Assembly (NCBI GenBank): GCA_023461275.1
Contig: JAEYMI010000062.1
Coordinates: 50,537 to 114,536 of the forward strand
Direction of reading: 5' to 3'
Length of the DNA stretch: 64,000 bases
Origin: Actinomycetes bacterium
GTDB lineage: Bacteria > Actinomycetota > Actinomycetes > Mycobacteriales > Mycobacteriaceae
Numbering within the stretch: position 1 is the stretch's first letter; every line of letters begins with the position of its first letter. The notes beneath the pieces were generated by a model. It ran no database searches and was not told where the DNA came from. It saw nothing but the letters and a program-made list of their open reading frames with translations. A program made the translations under genes and the position numbers. Shown one piece after another: positions 49,897 through 58,841 of this stretch.

Positions 49897-51066
49897 ATGT
49901 CTAGCGCACATGCACAGGACACGAACTCACGAGCGCTGAGCGCCTTCGAGATCGTGGCCGACTGGGTACTGGGTCAACCGATGCGCACCTTGCTCGCCGA
50001 GTTCGGCGAGACCTCTCCCACGGACATTCCGATCGGCCCGGAGTCGACGTGGATGGGACTCCAGGAGGAGCTCCCGGACTGGCTCGGACCCGTCCTCGAC
50101 AACACGCCGGCGCCCGAGGGCGCGATGACGGTTTCGCTGTGGAAGTTGCTTCAACAAGTCCTGGTGGTCGAGAGCCGGATCGCCGACGACTTCGACTTCC
50201 GACGCGCAGAAAACGGGAAGTACCGCGAACGGGCCCAGGCGTCGTCGGCCGACTTCACTGACGAGTTCCGTGCCCGGATCATCTCCCTGGCCGACGAATT
50301 GGGCCTTGTCACCCCACGGCCGCCCGAGCACGGGTCCTACGACCTGACCCTGGTACTCGGCGGCGGCTACCGCTCACCGCTTCTCCGGTCCCGGCTGGCC
50401 GCGCAGTTGGCCGCAGCAGGCACTGAGCTGGGCGTCATCTACTCGCTGGGGAGTCCGAGGTTCCTCATCGAGGAACCTGCGGAAGCTCCGGAAGTAGCCG
50501 ACTACGCACCTGACGCACACGACGAGTTCGGGCTGATGTGCGCCGGGGCGACTGCCGAGTTCGGAGTCGACATCGGGGCCGTCGAGTTCCTTTGCGGATG
50601 CCTCGACGATCAGTCGATATGTCCAGAATGGCCACACTCGGATGACCCCGACGATGCTGCGGATATCGCCCGAACCCCAACGGAATACACACATCTCCGA
50701 TCGGCAGACCTCATCGATACGACGCCGGGCAGACGGCGAGGTGCGGTGTTGTCGGCTCGGACCAGCCGCCCACCCTTCCGTCCTGACACATCCGACACGT
50801 ACGAGCTGTTGGGTCGGGTCGCAGAGCCTCACGGCGGTCAGAAGGCGTTGATCGTCACAACTCAGGTGTTCGTGCCGTTCCAGAGGTTCGATGGCCTACG
50901 CCGCCTGTGGCTTCCCTTCGGAGTCGACGTCGACGCAGTCGGATTCGGCGCCGACTGGGGCGACCGTCCACTGACTGCCGAATACCTCCTGCAGGAAGTT
51001 CTCTCCGGAATACGATCTGCACGAAGGCTACTCGTCGACGCCGCCGATATCCTCCGGCAGTCCTGA
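49897..51066 (+). CDS. Unknown protein, possibly DUF218/YdcF-like, divergent from CHAT operon
   Basis: 389 aa. YDLTLVLGGGYRSPLLRSRL and a later IVTTQVFVPFQRFDGLRRLWLPFGVDVDAV resemble the GGG and TSxxHxxRA/G-V blocks of DUF218 (YdcF/ElyC) proteins, some linked to envelope sugar metabolism, but the match is weak. An extended Asp/Pro-rich middle (PHSDDPDDAADIARTP) is unusual. ATG 49897; the TTG 9 bp upstream is ignored. It starts 124 bp from the CHAT operon start, and shares the inverted repeat. Confidence 0.6.
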   Translation: MSSAHAQDTNSRALSAFEIVADWVLGQPMRTLLAEFGETSPTDIPIGPESTWMGLQEELPDWLGPVLDNTPAPEGAMTVSLWKLLQQVLVVESRIADDFDFRRAENGKYRERAQASSADFTDEFRARIISLADELGLVTPRPPEHGSYDLTLVLGGGYRSPLLRSRLAAQLAAAGTELGVIYSLGSPRFLIEEPAEAPEVADYAPDAHDEFGLMCAGATAEFGVDIGAVEFLCGCLDDQSICPEWPHSDDPDDAADIARTPTEYTHLRSADLIDTTPGRRRGAVLSARTSRPPFRPDTSDTYELLGRVAEPHGGQKALIVTTQVFVPFQRFDGLRRLWLPFGVDVDAVGFGADWGDRPLTAEYLLQEVLSGIRSARRLLVDAADILRQS

Positions 51067-51076
51067 AGTCGAGCGG

Positions 51077-52147
51077 TCAGTCGACCTGCGCGAGCGACGG
51101 CGACGAGACCTCGTCAAGGATCTCGTTCAGCAGTTCGTTGTAGGTCGTCGCGGCCTCAATGCTCGACATGTGTCCGACGCCTTCGAGGACCACCAGGTCG
51201 CGTAGATATCCGGTGCCGCGCAACACTTCTGCGATCTGCTCGGCATGCTTGGCCGGGGTGAGCCGATCGTGGCTGCCCACCACGACGGTGGTCGGCACCC
51301 GCAGGTTGTGCAGCCCGGAGACGACGTCGAGTTTGCCCATCGCCGAACCCCAGCCGGCGCGGGCGCGGGGCGAGCAGGCCAGAATCATCTCGTCGACGAA
51401 TTCGACGTGCGACCGGCGGGCGTTGGGTCCGAGCGCCACGTAGTGCGAGACACGGGCGCCGCCCTTGGCATGCGGCAGCGGCATCGGGGTGCCCATGATG
51501 ACCCGGCTGGCCAGCGGCGCAAAGGGTTTGGTGAAGCGCGGCAGATCAACCGGGATCAGCTCGTGATTCTGTACCGCCGCCTTGGCTGCCGTCGAGGTCA
51601 GCACCACCGAACTGGCCACCTCGGTCACCCGCTGCGGGTACTGCGCCGCCCACGACATGATGGTCATCCCACCCATGCTGTGGCCCAACAGGATTGCGCG
51701 GCGACCCGGCGGAACAACCTCGGCGAGAACGGCATCGAGATCCTGGCCGAGCATGGCCATCGTCGGGCGGGCCCGGCCGCGCTCGGAATCCCCATGTCCG
51801 CGTTGATCGTAGGCGTAGACCCTGGTGCTCTTGGCGAGGTCATTGACCTGCGGATACCAGTACGAGGTGTTGCAGGACCAGCCGTGCGCCGCGACGATGA
51901 TGTCGCCACCGGTGTCCTCGCCGTAGCCGACCACGTTGATGCGCGTGCCGTCGGCGGTACGCACGGTCCGACGCTCGACGGGGTGCGTCGGCTCGGAGAG
52001 CAGGTGGTCGGGCCCGTCGTCGACGGCGAGTTCGGCTTTGAGCGCGTCACGAACGAGGCCGCCGAGGATTGTGCCCAGCCCCACCCCGACAATGCCCGCG
52101 CCCGCCGCGAGCGCCGCTGCCCCGTACGTCACCGATCGTGATGCCAC
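51077..52147 (-). CDS. Alpha/beta hydrolase with N-terminal membrane anchor
   Basis: 356 aa. Hydrophobic Gly/Ala-rich N-terminus (GAAALAAGAGIVGVGLGTIL) then a full alpha/beta hydrolase: HGWSCNTSYW (oxyanion region), LLGHSMGGM (Ser), VGSHDRL (Asp) and GVGHMSS (His). Specific substrate unknown. Convergent with the DUF218-like gene, 10 bp apart. Confidence 0.9.
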   Translation of the reverse strand: MASRSVTYGAAALAAGAGIVGVGLGTILGGLVRDALKAELAVDDGPDHLLSEPTHPVERRTVRTADGTRINVVGYGEDTGGDIIVAAHGWSCNTSYWYPQVNDLAKSTRVYAYDQRGHGDSERGRARPTMAMLGQDLDAVLAEVVPPGRRAILLGHSMGGMTIMSWAAQYPQRVTEVASSVVLTSTAAKAAVQNHELIPVDLPRFTKPFAPLASRVIMGTPMPLPHAKGGARVSHYVALGPNARRSHVEFVDEMILACSPRARAGWGSAMGKLDVVSGLHNLRVPTTVVVGSHDRLTPAKHAEQIAEVLRGTGYLRDLVVLEGVGHMSSIEAATTYNELLNEILDEVSSPSLAQVD

Positions 52148-52186
52148 GCGTTCCTCATTCCCATCCGGTTACCAGCCGGTGAGACG

Positions 52187-53032
52187 CTAACCGGCTTCGG
52201 TATCAGGCTTCAATGTATCAACGTCCATTGTAGTGGTGTCAAGATCGTCGTCGAGGCGTTCACCGGGGACCGTGTGCGAGGGTGCGGCCACCTCCGCGAC
52301 GTCATCGGAGGTGATGGGGGCGTCGAAGAACTTCGATGCCTCACCGATCGCCTTCGAGATCTGCTCGTCGAACGCCTTGCTGAAGGTGGTCTCGACGATC
52401 TCGTGCGCCATCGGCCGCACCTTCTGGATCAGATCGGCCATCCGGCCGAACTCCTTGTCGCCGAGGTCGGGCAGGTTCTCGTCGAAGTATTTGTCGGTGA
52501 TGATCGAGACGAAGCTAGCCGCGACATCCTCGAGGTCACCTTGCACGCGCACCCAACGATCCAGCAGGGCGTCGAGGTCGATACCCTGCCTGACCAGCGC
52601 CTCAGCGCCTTCGAGAACCTCGGGATTGCGGATGGCGTAGTGCGCGCCGTCCTTGACGAGCAACCCGAGTTTCTGGCTGAGCGCGATGGACTTGTCCGAG
52701 GCGTTGAGGGTCTTGCGCAGCTCGGTGATCGTGATGGTGGCGGCGCGTTTGAAGTTCCGGAACCGACCGGCCTTGGGTGTGCCGCGCAGGATCTGTTCGA
52801 CCTTCATGCCGTAGTGCGCCGCGTGCAGCAGCTCACTGATGGTGCCGAAGGTGTAGCCACGAGCGAGCATGCGCGTGATCAGGTTCAGGCGCACCAGGTG
52901 CTCTTCGGAGTACCAGCCGGTCCGGCCGCGAATAGTGGGTGGCGGCAGCAGCCCACGGTCCTGGTAGACGCGGATGTTGCGGACGCTCACACCGGAGGCG
53001 TCGGCGAGCTCGTTGATCCGATACTCGGCCAC
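52187..53032 (-). CDS. MerR-family transcriptional regulator
   Basis: 281 aa. N-terminal MerR winged helix (YRINELADASGVSVRNIRVYQDRGLLPPP) with RLNLITRMLARGYTFGTI, and a large effector domain lacking the Cys cluster of metal MerRs. A C-terminal Asp-rich tail. GTG 53032. Function unknown; 21 bp upstream of the DUF2516 gene stop, so probably co-transcribed with it or independent. Confidence 0.88.
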   Translation of the reverse strand: MAEYRINELADASGVSVRNIRVYQDRGLLPPPTIRGRTGWYSEEHLVRLNLITRMLARGYTFGTISELLHAAHYGMKVEQILRGTPKAGRFRNFKRAATITITELRKTLNASDKSIALSQKLGLLVKDGAHYAIRNPEVLEGAEALVRQGIDLDALLDRWVRVQGDLEDVAASFVSIITDKYFDENLPDLGDKEFGRMADLIQKVRPMAHEIVETTFSKAFDEQISKAIGEASKFFDAPITSDDVAEVAAPSHTVPGERLDDDLDTTTMDVDTLKPDTEAG

Positions 53033-53053
53033 GTCAGTACTTTCCCGGCTTGG

Positions 53054-53368
53054 TCATGCCTTCTTGGTGAACCACGATTTGCCCTGGATGTCGTCGACGC
53101 GCTTCCGGACATCGACGATGTAGACGAGCATGGCGACCACACCGATGAGGCCGAGGAAGCTGACCGCCCCGAACAGCCAGATGAACAGGGTGGCGGCAGC
53201 CAGGATCGCCACCCAGATGACCTTGGTCTGGCGGTCCACCGCCGTGAAGGCGTCTGGACGCTGGATCGCGGCGTGCACCAGGGCAACCGCAGAGGCGACC
53301 CCGGCGACAACCGTCAGCGCCAGGAGGACCAGGTTCTGGCCGTAGGCGAGGATTGACAAAAAGCTCAC
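53054..53368 (-). CDS. DUF2516 membrane protein
   Basis: 104 aa with three hydrophobic segments (LVLLALTVVAGVASAVAL; VIWVAILAAATLFIWLF; FLGLIGVVAMLVYIV). From memory corresponds to Rv0476, which sits beside hbhA in M. tuberculosis. GTG 53368 is the start giving family length. Function unknown. Confidence 0.82.
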   Translation of the reverse strand: MSFLSILAYGQNLVLLALTVVAGVASAVALVHAAIQRPDAFTAVDRQTKVIWVAILAAATLFIWLFGAVSFLGLIGVVAMLVYIVDVRKRVDDIQGKSWFTKKA

Positions 53369-53441
53369 GCACCCACTGTAGACACCACCCACCGCGGAGG
53401 CGGCCTACCTCCCGCGGTGCGCCGTTGCCGGGGACGGCTGA

Positions 53442-54404
53442 TCAGGACTTGGGCGGGGTCTTCTTGGCGGGAGCCTTCTTTGCCGGGGCCTTTTTCGCGG
53501 GGGTCTTCTTGGCTGCTGTTGCCTTTGCGGCCGTTGTCTTCTTTGCCGGGGTCTTCTTTGCCGGGGCCTTCGTGGCCGGCGTATTCTTGGCCGCAGACTT
53601 GGCCGGCGCCTTCTTGGCTGCCGCGGTTGTCGACGCCTTGCGTGCGGTGGTCTTCTTCACCGCGGTCTTCTCGGCAGCCTTCGTCGCGGGCGACTTCTTG
53701 GCCGCCACCTTCTTCGCGGGTGCCTTCACCGAAGCGGCCTTCTTGGCCGGAGCTGTCTTGGCCGGAGCCTTCTTGGCGGGCACCTTGGTCGCCGTTGTCT
53801 TCGTCGCCGTTGACTTCGTCGCGGGAGACTTCTTGGCGGGAGCCTTACTCGCACCGCCTGTCGACGATTCACCCGAACTCAGGCTGGCGAATTTCGCGGC
53901 GCGTTCACCGACGGCACGGGATTGTTCGGAGATCGTGCCGAGCGCATCCTCGGTCAGCTCGACGGCGTCGGTGTAGACCTTTTCCAACTTCGGCAATCGG
54001 TCTCCGACGAGTGGCTGCGACTTCAGCCTCCCGACGACCTCCTCGCCTCGCTCGGACAGCGACGCGAACAAGGCGGCCGCCACGGCCAGGTAGGCCTCGG
54101 CCACCTTCCGAAGTTCTTCGGGGCTGAATCGTGTTCGCAGTTCCTCGATTTCGGCGGGCAACTCCACCTGAAGCGACGCCAGTTTGGCCTTGATCTCCTC
54201 GAACCGCGCGATCGCCTGGTCGCGGCTCTCATCGATGAGAGCCTGTGCGTCGTCACGTGTTTCGGAGATCTTCGCCGATGTCGCCCCGACGGTTTCGAGC
54301 AACTTGTTCTGGGCCTGTTCACCGGCGGACTCGCTGCGCTCACGCAACTCGGTGAGCAACGAGCTCACCTGGCTGATGACGGTGGTCAAGGGATTGTCGG
54401 GCAT
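53442..54404 (-). CDS. HbhA-like heparin-binding protein with lysine-rich tail
   Basis: 320 aa. Coiled-coil N-terminal ~190 residues (MPDNPLTTVISQVSSLLTEL..., AYLAVAAALFASLSERGEEV) like mycobacterial HbhA, then ~120 residues of KKAPAK-type repeats (KAPAKKSPATKSTATK..., AKKTPPKS at the end) about twice as long as in M. tuberculosis. HbhA binds glycosaminoglycans and lipid bodies through such a tail. Starts directly after the HTH gene stop, matching the Rv0474-Rv0475 order from memory. Confidence 0.85.
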   Translation of the reverse strand: MPDNPLTTVISQVSSLLTELRERSESAGEQAQNKLLETVGATSAKISETRDDAQALIDESRDQAIARFEEIKAKLASLQVELPAEIEELRTRFSPEELRKVAEAYLAVAAALFASLSERGEEVVGRLKSQPLVGDRLPKLEKVYTDAVELTEDALGTISEQSRAVGERAAKFASLSSGESSTGGASKAPAKKSPATKSTATKTTATKVPAKKAPAKTAPAKKAASVKAPAKKVAAKKSPATKAAEKTAVKKTTARKASTTAAAKKAPAKSAAKNTPATKAPAKKTPAKKTTAAKATAAKKTPAKKAPAKKAPAKKTPPKS

Positions 54405-54920
54405 TCACGCCTCCGGTTTGTTGGTGGGCCCTGCACTGGTGTTCTCGGCATTCTCCTTGCGAAACGATTCATAGATCTCCAACAGCATTTGCTTCTGCCG
54501 TTCACTGATCGAATCGTCGGCGATCAGTGCATCGCGGACCGGGCTGGCCGGGCGTTCCTCGAGGATCCCAGCGCGAACGTACAACACCTCGGCCGAGAGC
54601 CGGAGACCTTTGGCGATCTGCGCCAACACATCCGCCGACGGTTTACGCAGTCCGCGTTCGATCTGACTGAGGTACGGGTTACTGACGCCGGCCCGTTCGG
54701 CCAACTGCCGCAACGAGACCTCGGCGGCCACCCGCTGTGAACGGATGAACCCTCCGATGTCCTGCGCGGCGTGTGCGACCGCCTCGACGGGATTGGCGAT
54801 CAGGCTCTCGTCACCGAATCCGCTGCCGGAGCCGGCTTTGGATTCGGAGCCCGATTGTGAATCATCGCCACCAGTTGCCGACGTGGCCGAATCGGCCGGT
54901 GGCTCCCCTGCTGGCGTCAT
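54405..54920 (-). CDS. XRE-family HTH regulator upstream of hbhA (Rv0474-like)
   Basis: 171 aa. N-terminal Ser/Gly-rich leader, then a helix-turn-helix (IGGFIRSQRVAAEVSLRQLAERAGVSNPYLSQIERGLRKPSADVLAQIAKGLRLSAE) and a short C-terminal helix. From memory this is the Rv0474 position. ATG 54920 with AGGAG 4 nt upstream; the longer frame is rejected. Likely controls hbhA and itself. Confidence 0.87.
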   Translation of the reverse strand: MTPAGEPPADSATSATGGDDSQSGSESKAGSGSGFGDESLIANPVEAVAHAAQDIGGFIRSQRVAAEVSLRQLAERAGVSNPYLSQIERGLRKPSADVLAQIAKGLRLSAEVLYVRAGILEERPASPVRDALIADDSISERQKQMLLEIYESFRKENAENTSAGPTNKPEA

Positions 54921-55065
54921 CACACTCCTGATCGTGGTCCCGCGTCCCAGTATCAGCAACATTTGCTAGCTCGTGCAAGCACCTGGGATGCGTGGCGTCG
55001 GGGCTATTCAGTGGAATCCACGACACTGAATTCGACGACGGAGGAGCGACGTCGTTGGCGTCAAC

Positions 55066-55110
55066 GTCAGTGGAAGTGACGTCAGTGGAAGTGACGTCAG
55101 TGGAAGATCA
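55066..55110. repeat. 15-bp tandem repeat at the DUF445 3' end (3 copies)
   Basis: GTCAGTGGAAGTGAC occurs at 55066-55080 and 55081-55095, and a variant at 55096-55110 whose first part holds the DUF445 stop codon. The unit is 5 codons, so extra copies would repeat the last codons and stop (F-H-stop). It has the look of recent slippage. Confidence 0.8.
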
Positions 55111-56443
55111 GCACCGACACCGTGTATATCGCCAGACCGGCCAGCGATCCCACCACTGTTCCGTTGATGCGGATGAACTGAAGGTCGCGACCCACCTGTA
55201 GTTCGATCTTGCGGCTGGTGTCGTCGGCATCCCAGCCGCGGACGGTCTCGGTGATCACCGAGATGATCTCCTGGGAGTAGTTGGCGGCGACGTGATTTGC
55301 CACCCGCGCGATCCAGCCGTTCATCTTCTCTTGCAGTGGCCGGTCGTCGCGAACCCTGGTTGCGATGCTGATGATGCCGTCGGACAACGTGTTTCGCAGT
55401 GTGCTGTTGGGATCCGACAGCATCTGTTCGATGACCGCCTTGCCGGTCTTCCATGCCGTCGATGCCGCGTCACTGACCTCGTCGCGCCCGAGGAGTTCAT
55501 TCTTGATGCCCTCGAAGCGGGCGATCATTTCCGGGTCGTGCTGCATGTCGTCGGAGAATTGTTCGACGAATTGGTGCATGGCGCGGCGCATCTCGTGATC
55601 CGGATCGTTCTTCACCTTCCAGGTGAAATCGACGAGTTCCCGATGGATCTTGTCGCCGACGAGGTTGTTGACGAATTTCGGCGTCCATTGCGGACCGTCG
55701 CGGTCGAGGACCCGGTCGATGAGATCCTGGCTGCCCATCGCCCATTCGTGTGCTCGATCACACAGCAGCTGGAAGACCGGTTCGAGCCGATCCTCGGCGA
55801 TGAGTTGCTCGAGAATTCGCCCGATCGGTTGCGCCCATTCCGGTTCGCCGGCCCACTTGATGGCCGCCATGATGAGTTGTTCGACGTCCTCGTCGCGCAG
55901 CATCTCCGACGCCAACGAGATCATCCGGGCGGCCTCGTCGGAGACCCGCGGCGCGTTGCGCGGATCGGCAAGCCACGTCGAGAGTCGTTTGGGCAGTTCC
56001 AACGACGCGGCCCGCTGCTCGAGCACCTGCGGCGTCATGAAGTTCTCTTCGATGAAGCCACCGAGTTGCTCGCCGATGTCATCTTTCTTCTTGCGGATCA
56101 GCGCGGTGTGCGGAATGGGCAGTCCCAGCGGGTGCCGGAACAGTGCCGTCACCGCGAACCAGTCGGCGAGCGCACCGACCATGCCGGCCTCCGACGCCGC
56201 CCGCACATAGGGAACCCACGCGCCGACGTCGGCGCCGTCCCGATGCTCGAGATAGCGGGTGAACAGGTAGACGACGGCAGCGAAGAGCAGCAGTCCGGTG
56301 GCGACCGCCTTCATCTTGCGGAGGTCTTTGCGACGACGGGCATCACCGGCCCCGTCACCACCGAGGCCGAGCGACGACTGTGGCGGCTCGACGATCTGAC
56401 GTGTCGGTTCCCCGGACACGTCGGGCAGTACGCGATGCGACAT
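55097..56443 (-). CDS. DUF445 membrane protein
   Basis: 448 aa. N-terminal transmembrane segment (VATGLLLFAAVVYLFT) then ALADWFAVTALFRHPLGLPIPHTALIRKKKDDIG, the signature of the DUF445 family, a long helical domain and a C-terminal hydrophobic helix (GSLAGLAIYTVSVLIFH). From memory Rv0473. Function unknown. ATG 56443 chosen; the GTG 18 bp upstream is possible. Divergent from the TetR gene, 40 bp apart. Confidence 0.85.
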   Translation of the reverse strand: MSHRVLPDVSGEPTRQIVEPPQSSLGLGGDGAGDARRRKDLRKMKAVATGLLLFAAVVYLFTRYLEHRDGADVGAWVPYVRAASEAGMVGALADWFAVTALFRHPLGLPIPHTALIRKKKDDIGEQLGGFIEENFMTPQVLEQRAASLELPKRLSTWLADPRNAPRVSDEAARMISLASEMLRDEDVEQLIMAAIKWAGEPEWAQPIGRILEQLIAEDRLEPVFQLLCDRAHEWAMGSQDLIDRVLDRDGPQWTPKFVNNLVGDKIHRELVDFTWKVKNDPDHEMRRAMHQFVEQFSDDMQHDPEMIARFEGIKNELLGRDEVSDAASTAWKTGKAVIEQMLSDPNSTLRNTLSDGIISIATRVRDDRPLQEKMNGWIARVANHVAANYSQEIISVITETVRGWDADDTSRKIELQVGRDLQFIRINGTVVGSLAGLAIYTVSVLIFH

Positions 56444-56483
56444 TGGTCCAGTTTTACCCACTACGAACTAGGCTGGCCAGGTG

Positions 56484-57254
56484 ATGGCCAATCGCTCCTC
56501 CCCCGCCGCGGCAGCGCGCGCCGCCGTCGTTGCCGCCGCGAACGTGACGCACGGGATCGAGCAAGCCCTTCTCGGGGCCGTCGCCGACAAGCCCGGCAAA
56601 GCCGACGGGCGCAGCCAACGCTGGGAAAAGCACAAACAGGCACGACGCACCGAGCTCACCGACGGCACCATCGACGGCCTGCGCATACTGGGCCCCGACG
56701 TCGGGATGGACGAGATCGCCACGCACATCGGCGTATCCAAAACGGTGCTCTACCGTTACTTCGCCGACAAGAACGACCTCGGGGTCGCCGTCACGGTCCG
56801 CTTCTTCGAGACCACGCTGCTGCCCCGGCTGACCGAGGCGATTTCCGACGACGTCGACGAATACACGCTCACCCGAACGGTCATCAGCGTCTACGTCACG
56901 GCCGTCGCCGACGAACCGAGCCTCTACAAGTTCACGATGTCCACTGCCGGGCCGTCGTCGACCGCGGACTCGGAGAAGCTGGTCGCTCAGTTGCTCGCGA
57001 CGGCGATGCGGTTGCGGATGGCCGAACGCGACGTCGACATGTCGGGCGCAGAAGTGTGGGCCGACGCCCTCGTCGGCGGTATCCAGCGCGCGGTCGACGC
57101 CTGGATGACCGACCGGTCGGTGCCCGTCGGCGATGTCATCGACTACCTGACGATGATGGTGTGGAGTTCGATCGTGGGGATCGCCGCCTTCAACGGCTCC
57201 CGCGATGCCTACATGTCGTCGCCACCGGCGCTGGTCTATCCGGGCGAGTCCTAG
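56484..57254 (+). CDS. TetR-family transcriptional regulator
   Basis: 256 aa. HTH with DGTIDGLRILGPDVGMDEIATHIGVSKTVLYRYFADKNDL, and a long N-terminal extension. From memory Rv0472c, divergent from DUF445 as here. ATG 56484; the GTG one codon earlier cannot be excluded. Likely regulates DUF445. Confidence 0.9.
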   Translation: MANRSSPAAAARAAVVAAANVTHGIEQALLGAVADKPGKADGRSQRWEKHKQARRTELTDGTIDGLRILGPDVGMDEIATHIGVSKTVLYRYFADKNDLGVAVTVRFFETTLLPRLTEAISDDVDEYTLTRTVISVYVTAVADEPSLYKFTMSTAGPSSTADSEKLVAQLLATAMRLRMAERDVDMSGAEVWADALVGGIQRAVDAWMTDRSVPVGDVIDYLTMMVWSSIVGIAAFNGSRDAYMSSPPALVYPGES

Positions 57255-57320
57255 GTCCTGGTCGCGGTGCCGGCCGCGTGTCATCGAGTTCGACGATGAG
57301 GTCGAGAGAGAGGAATCACG

Positions 57321-58181
57321 ATGAGCAAGAACGCACAGTGGAAGACCAGACCGTCAGAAGCGTTGCGGGTCGGGGCCGTTGGGCCGATCGCGTCCTTCGA
57401 CACCAACCTCACCCCGGGTTTTGAGGGCGAGAAGGAGGACGGCGAGAAGCTCCTCGTCGAACGCGGTGAGCGCCTCGCCGATCTGCAGGAGTTGTTGTAC
57501 GCCAACGGTCGATCGGGAGATCACCGTTCGATCCTGCTGGTGTTGCAGGGCATGGACACTGCCGGCAAGGGCGGAATCGTAAGGCACGTCGGCGGTCTCG
57601 TCGATCCGCAGGGGCTGGCCATCACCGGATTCGGCAAGCCGACGCCCGAGGAGCTCTCGCACGACTTTCTGTGGCGCATCCACAAGGCGCTGCCCGCGGG
57701 TGGTCGGATCGGTATTTTCGACCGCTCGCACTACGAGGATGTGTTGCCCGTGCGGGTGCACAATCTGGTGCCCGAAAGCGAGTGGAGTACCCGCTACGAG
57801 GTCATCAACAAGTTCGAGAAGGACCTCGTCGACAACGGCACCATCATCATCAAATGCGCTCTGGTGGTGTCGAAGTCGGAGCAGAAGGCCCGACTCACCG
57901 AGCGCCTCGAACGTCCCGACAAGTACTGGAAGTACAACCCGGGTGACATCGATGAGCGCGCCTTCTGGGACCAGTACCTCGAGGCATACCAGGCGATCTT
58001 CGACCAGTGTGACTCCGACGCCGCACCCTGGTATCTGATTCCGGCCGACCGCAAGTGGTTCGCGCGACTGTCGGTGTGCGAGTTGCTGATCGAGGCGCTG
58101 GAAGCGATGAACCTCGACTGGCCGCCCGCCGACTTCGACGTCGAGGCCGAGAAGAAGCGAGTCGCCGCGCTCGACGTGTGA
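57321..58181 (+). CDS. ppk2: Polyphosphate kinase 2 (PPK2 family)
   Basis: 286 aa. GMDTAGKGGIVRHVGG (Walker A), IGIFDRSHYEDVLPVRVH (Walker B and lid) and KCALVVSKSEQKARL match PPK2-type enzymes that transfer phosphate between polyphosphate and nucleoside di- or monophosphates. The 286-aa length suits a single-domain class I PPK2. GAGAGAGGAATCACG upstream gives the ribosome site. Convergent with the next gene. Confidence 0.92.
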   Translation: MSKNAQWKTRPSEALRVGAVGPIASFDTNLTPGFEGEKEDGEKLLVERGERLADLQELLYANGRSGDHRSILLVLQGMDTAGKGGIVRHVGGLVDPQGLAITGFGKPTPEELSHDFLWRIHKALPAGGRIGIFDRSHYEDVLPVRVHNLVPESEWSTRYEVINKFEKDLVDNGTIIIKCALVVSKSEQKARLTERLERPDKYWKYNPGDIDERAFWDQYLEAYQAIFDQCDSDAAPWYLIPADRKWFARLSVCELLIEALEAMNLDWPPADFDVEAEKKRVAALDV

Positions 58182-58208
58182 CGCTGTCGGTTATTTGCCA
58201 ACTCGAGT

Positions 58209-58649
58209 TCAGGCCAGCTGTCCGACGGCAAACCCGGTGAGCAGCACCAGGAATCCACCGATCTCGCCGACGATCAATGCGATCATCGACGCGCGCAACG
58301 CAACGTCGGGGTGGGCGAACTGATTCGTGGTGTCGCGCTGGAAGCCGTGCACGATGTAGCTGACGATGGCGCCGACGAAGAACACCACCATGGTCGCCGC
58401 CGCCGCGAAGTTGACCCACGTCGGCCACGCGCTGAGTTCGACGAAGACCGCGACGAGCAGCGTGGCGAAGGCGTACATCAGCGCGGCCCGGTGTGCGATG
58501 TCGACGTACGGGTGGGCCAGGTGGTCGGGCGAGGTGCGCATCTGCTGGTACTTCCACACTCCGAGCACCAGCGCGAGCAGAAAGATCAGCCCGGCCGCAG
58601 CGAGTGTGATCGCAGTGGCCGGGGCTAGATCAATGACGGTTCGCACCAT
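58209..58649 (-). CDS. Four-helix membrane protein of unknown function
   Basis: 146 aa. Four hydrophobic segments: LAAAGLIFLLALVLGVW, ALMYAFATLLVAVFVEL, FAAAATMVVFFVGAIVSYIV and MIALIVGEIGGFLVLLTGFAVG. No family recognised; short loops, positive-inside pattern. Convergent with ppk2 at 27 bp. Confidence 0.75.
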   Translation of the reverse strand: MVRTVIDLAPATAITLAAAGLIFLLALVLGVWKYQQMRTSPDHLAHPYVDIAHRAALMYAFATLLVAVFVELSAWPTWVNFAAAATMVVFFVGAIVSYIVHGFQRDTTNQFAHPDVALRASMIALIVGEIGGFLVLLTGFAVGQLA

Positions 58650-58707
58650 TTCACCCTAACCCGTGGTGCCACTGAGCAGACACGGACCGGCCCGACGCAC
58701 AGAAACG

Positions 58708-58759
58708 CCCATTCTCGCCAGAAACACTGCGCGCGCGTAGTGTTTCTGGCGAGAATGGG
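58708..58759. terminator. Perfect 21-bp inverted repeat (long hairpin)
   Basis: CCCATTCTCGCCAGAAACACT (58708-58728) and its exact complement at 58739-58759 surround a GCGCGCGCGT centre, followed on the plus strand by GGTTTTTG. It lies downstream of the T7SS cassette (minus strand) and upstream of the four-helix membrane protein gene, so it probably stops transcription of the cassette. The T run sits on the other strand, so bidirectional or element-derived function is possible. Confidence 0.6.
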
Positions 58760-58841
58760 GGTTTTTGTGAACGCCGGATTTCCTTGTACCGCAATCAATC
58801 TGCCTGTTGAGCTTTACCTGCCGCGTCCCCACGCCGGTCGA

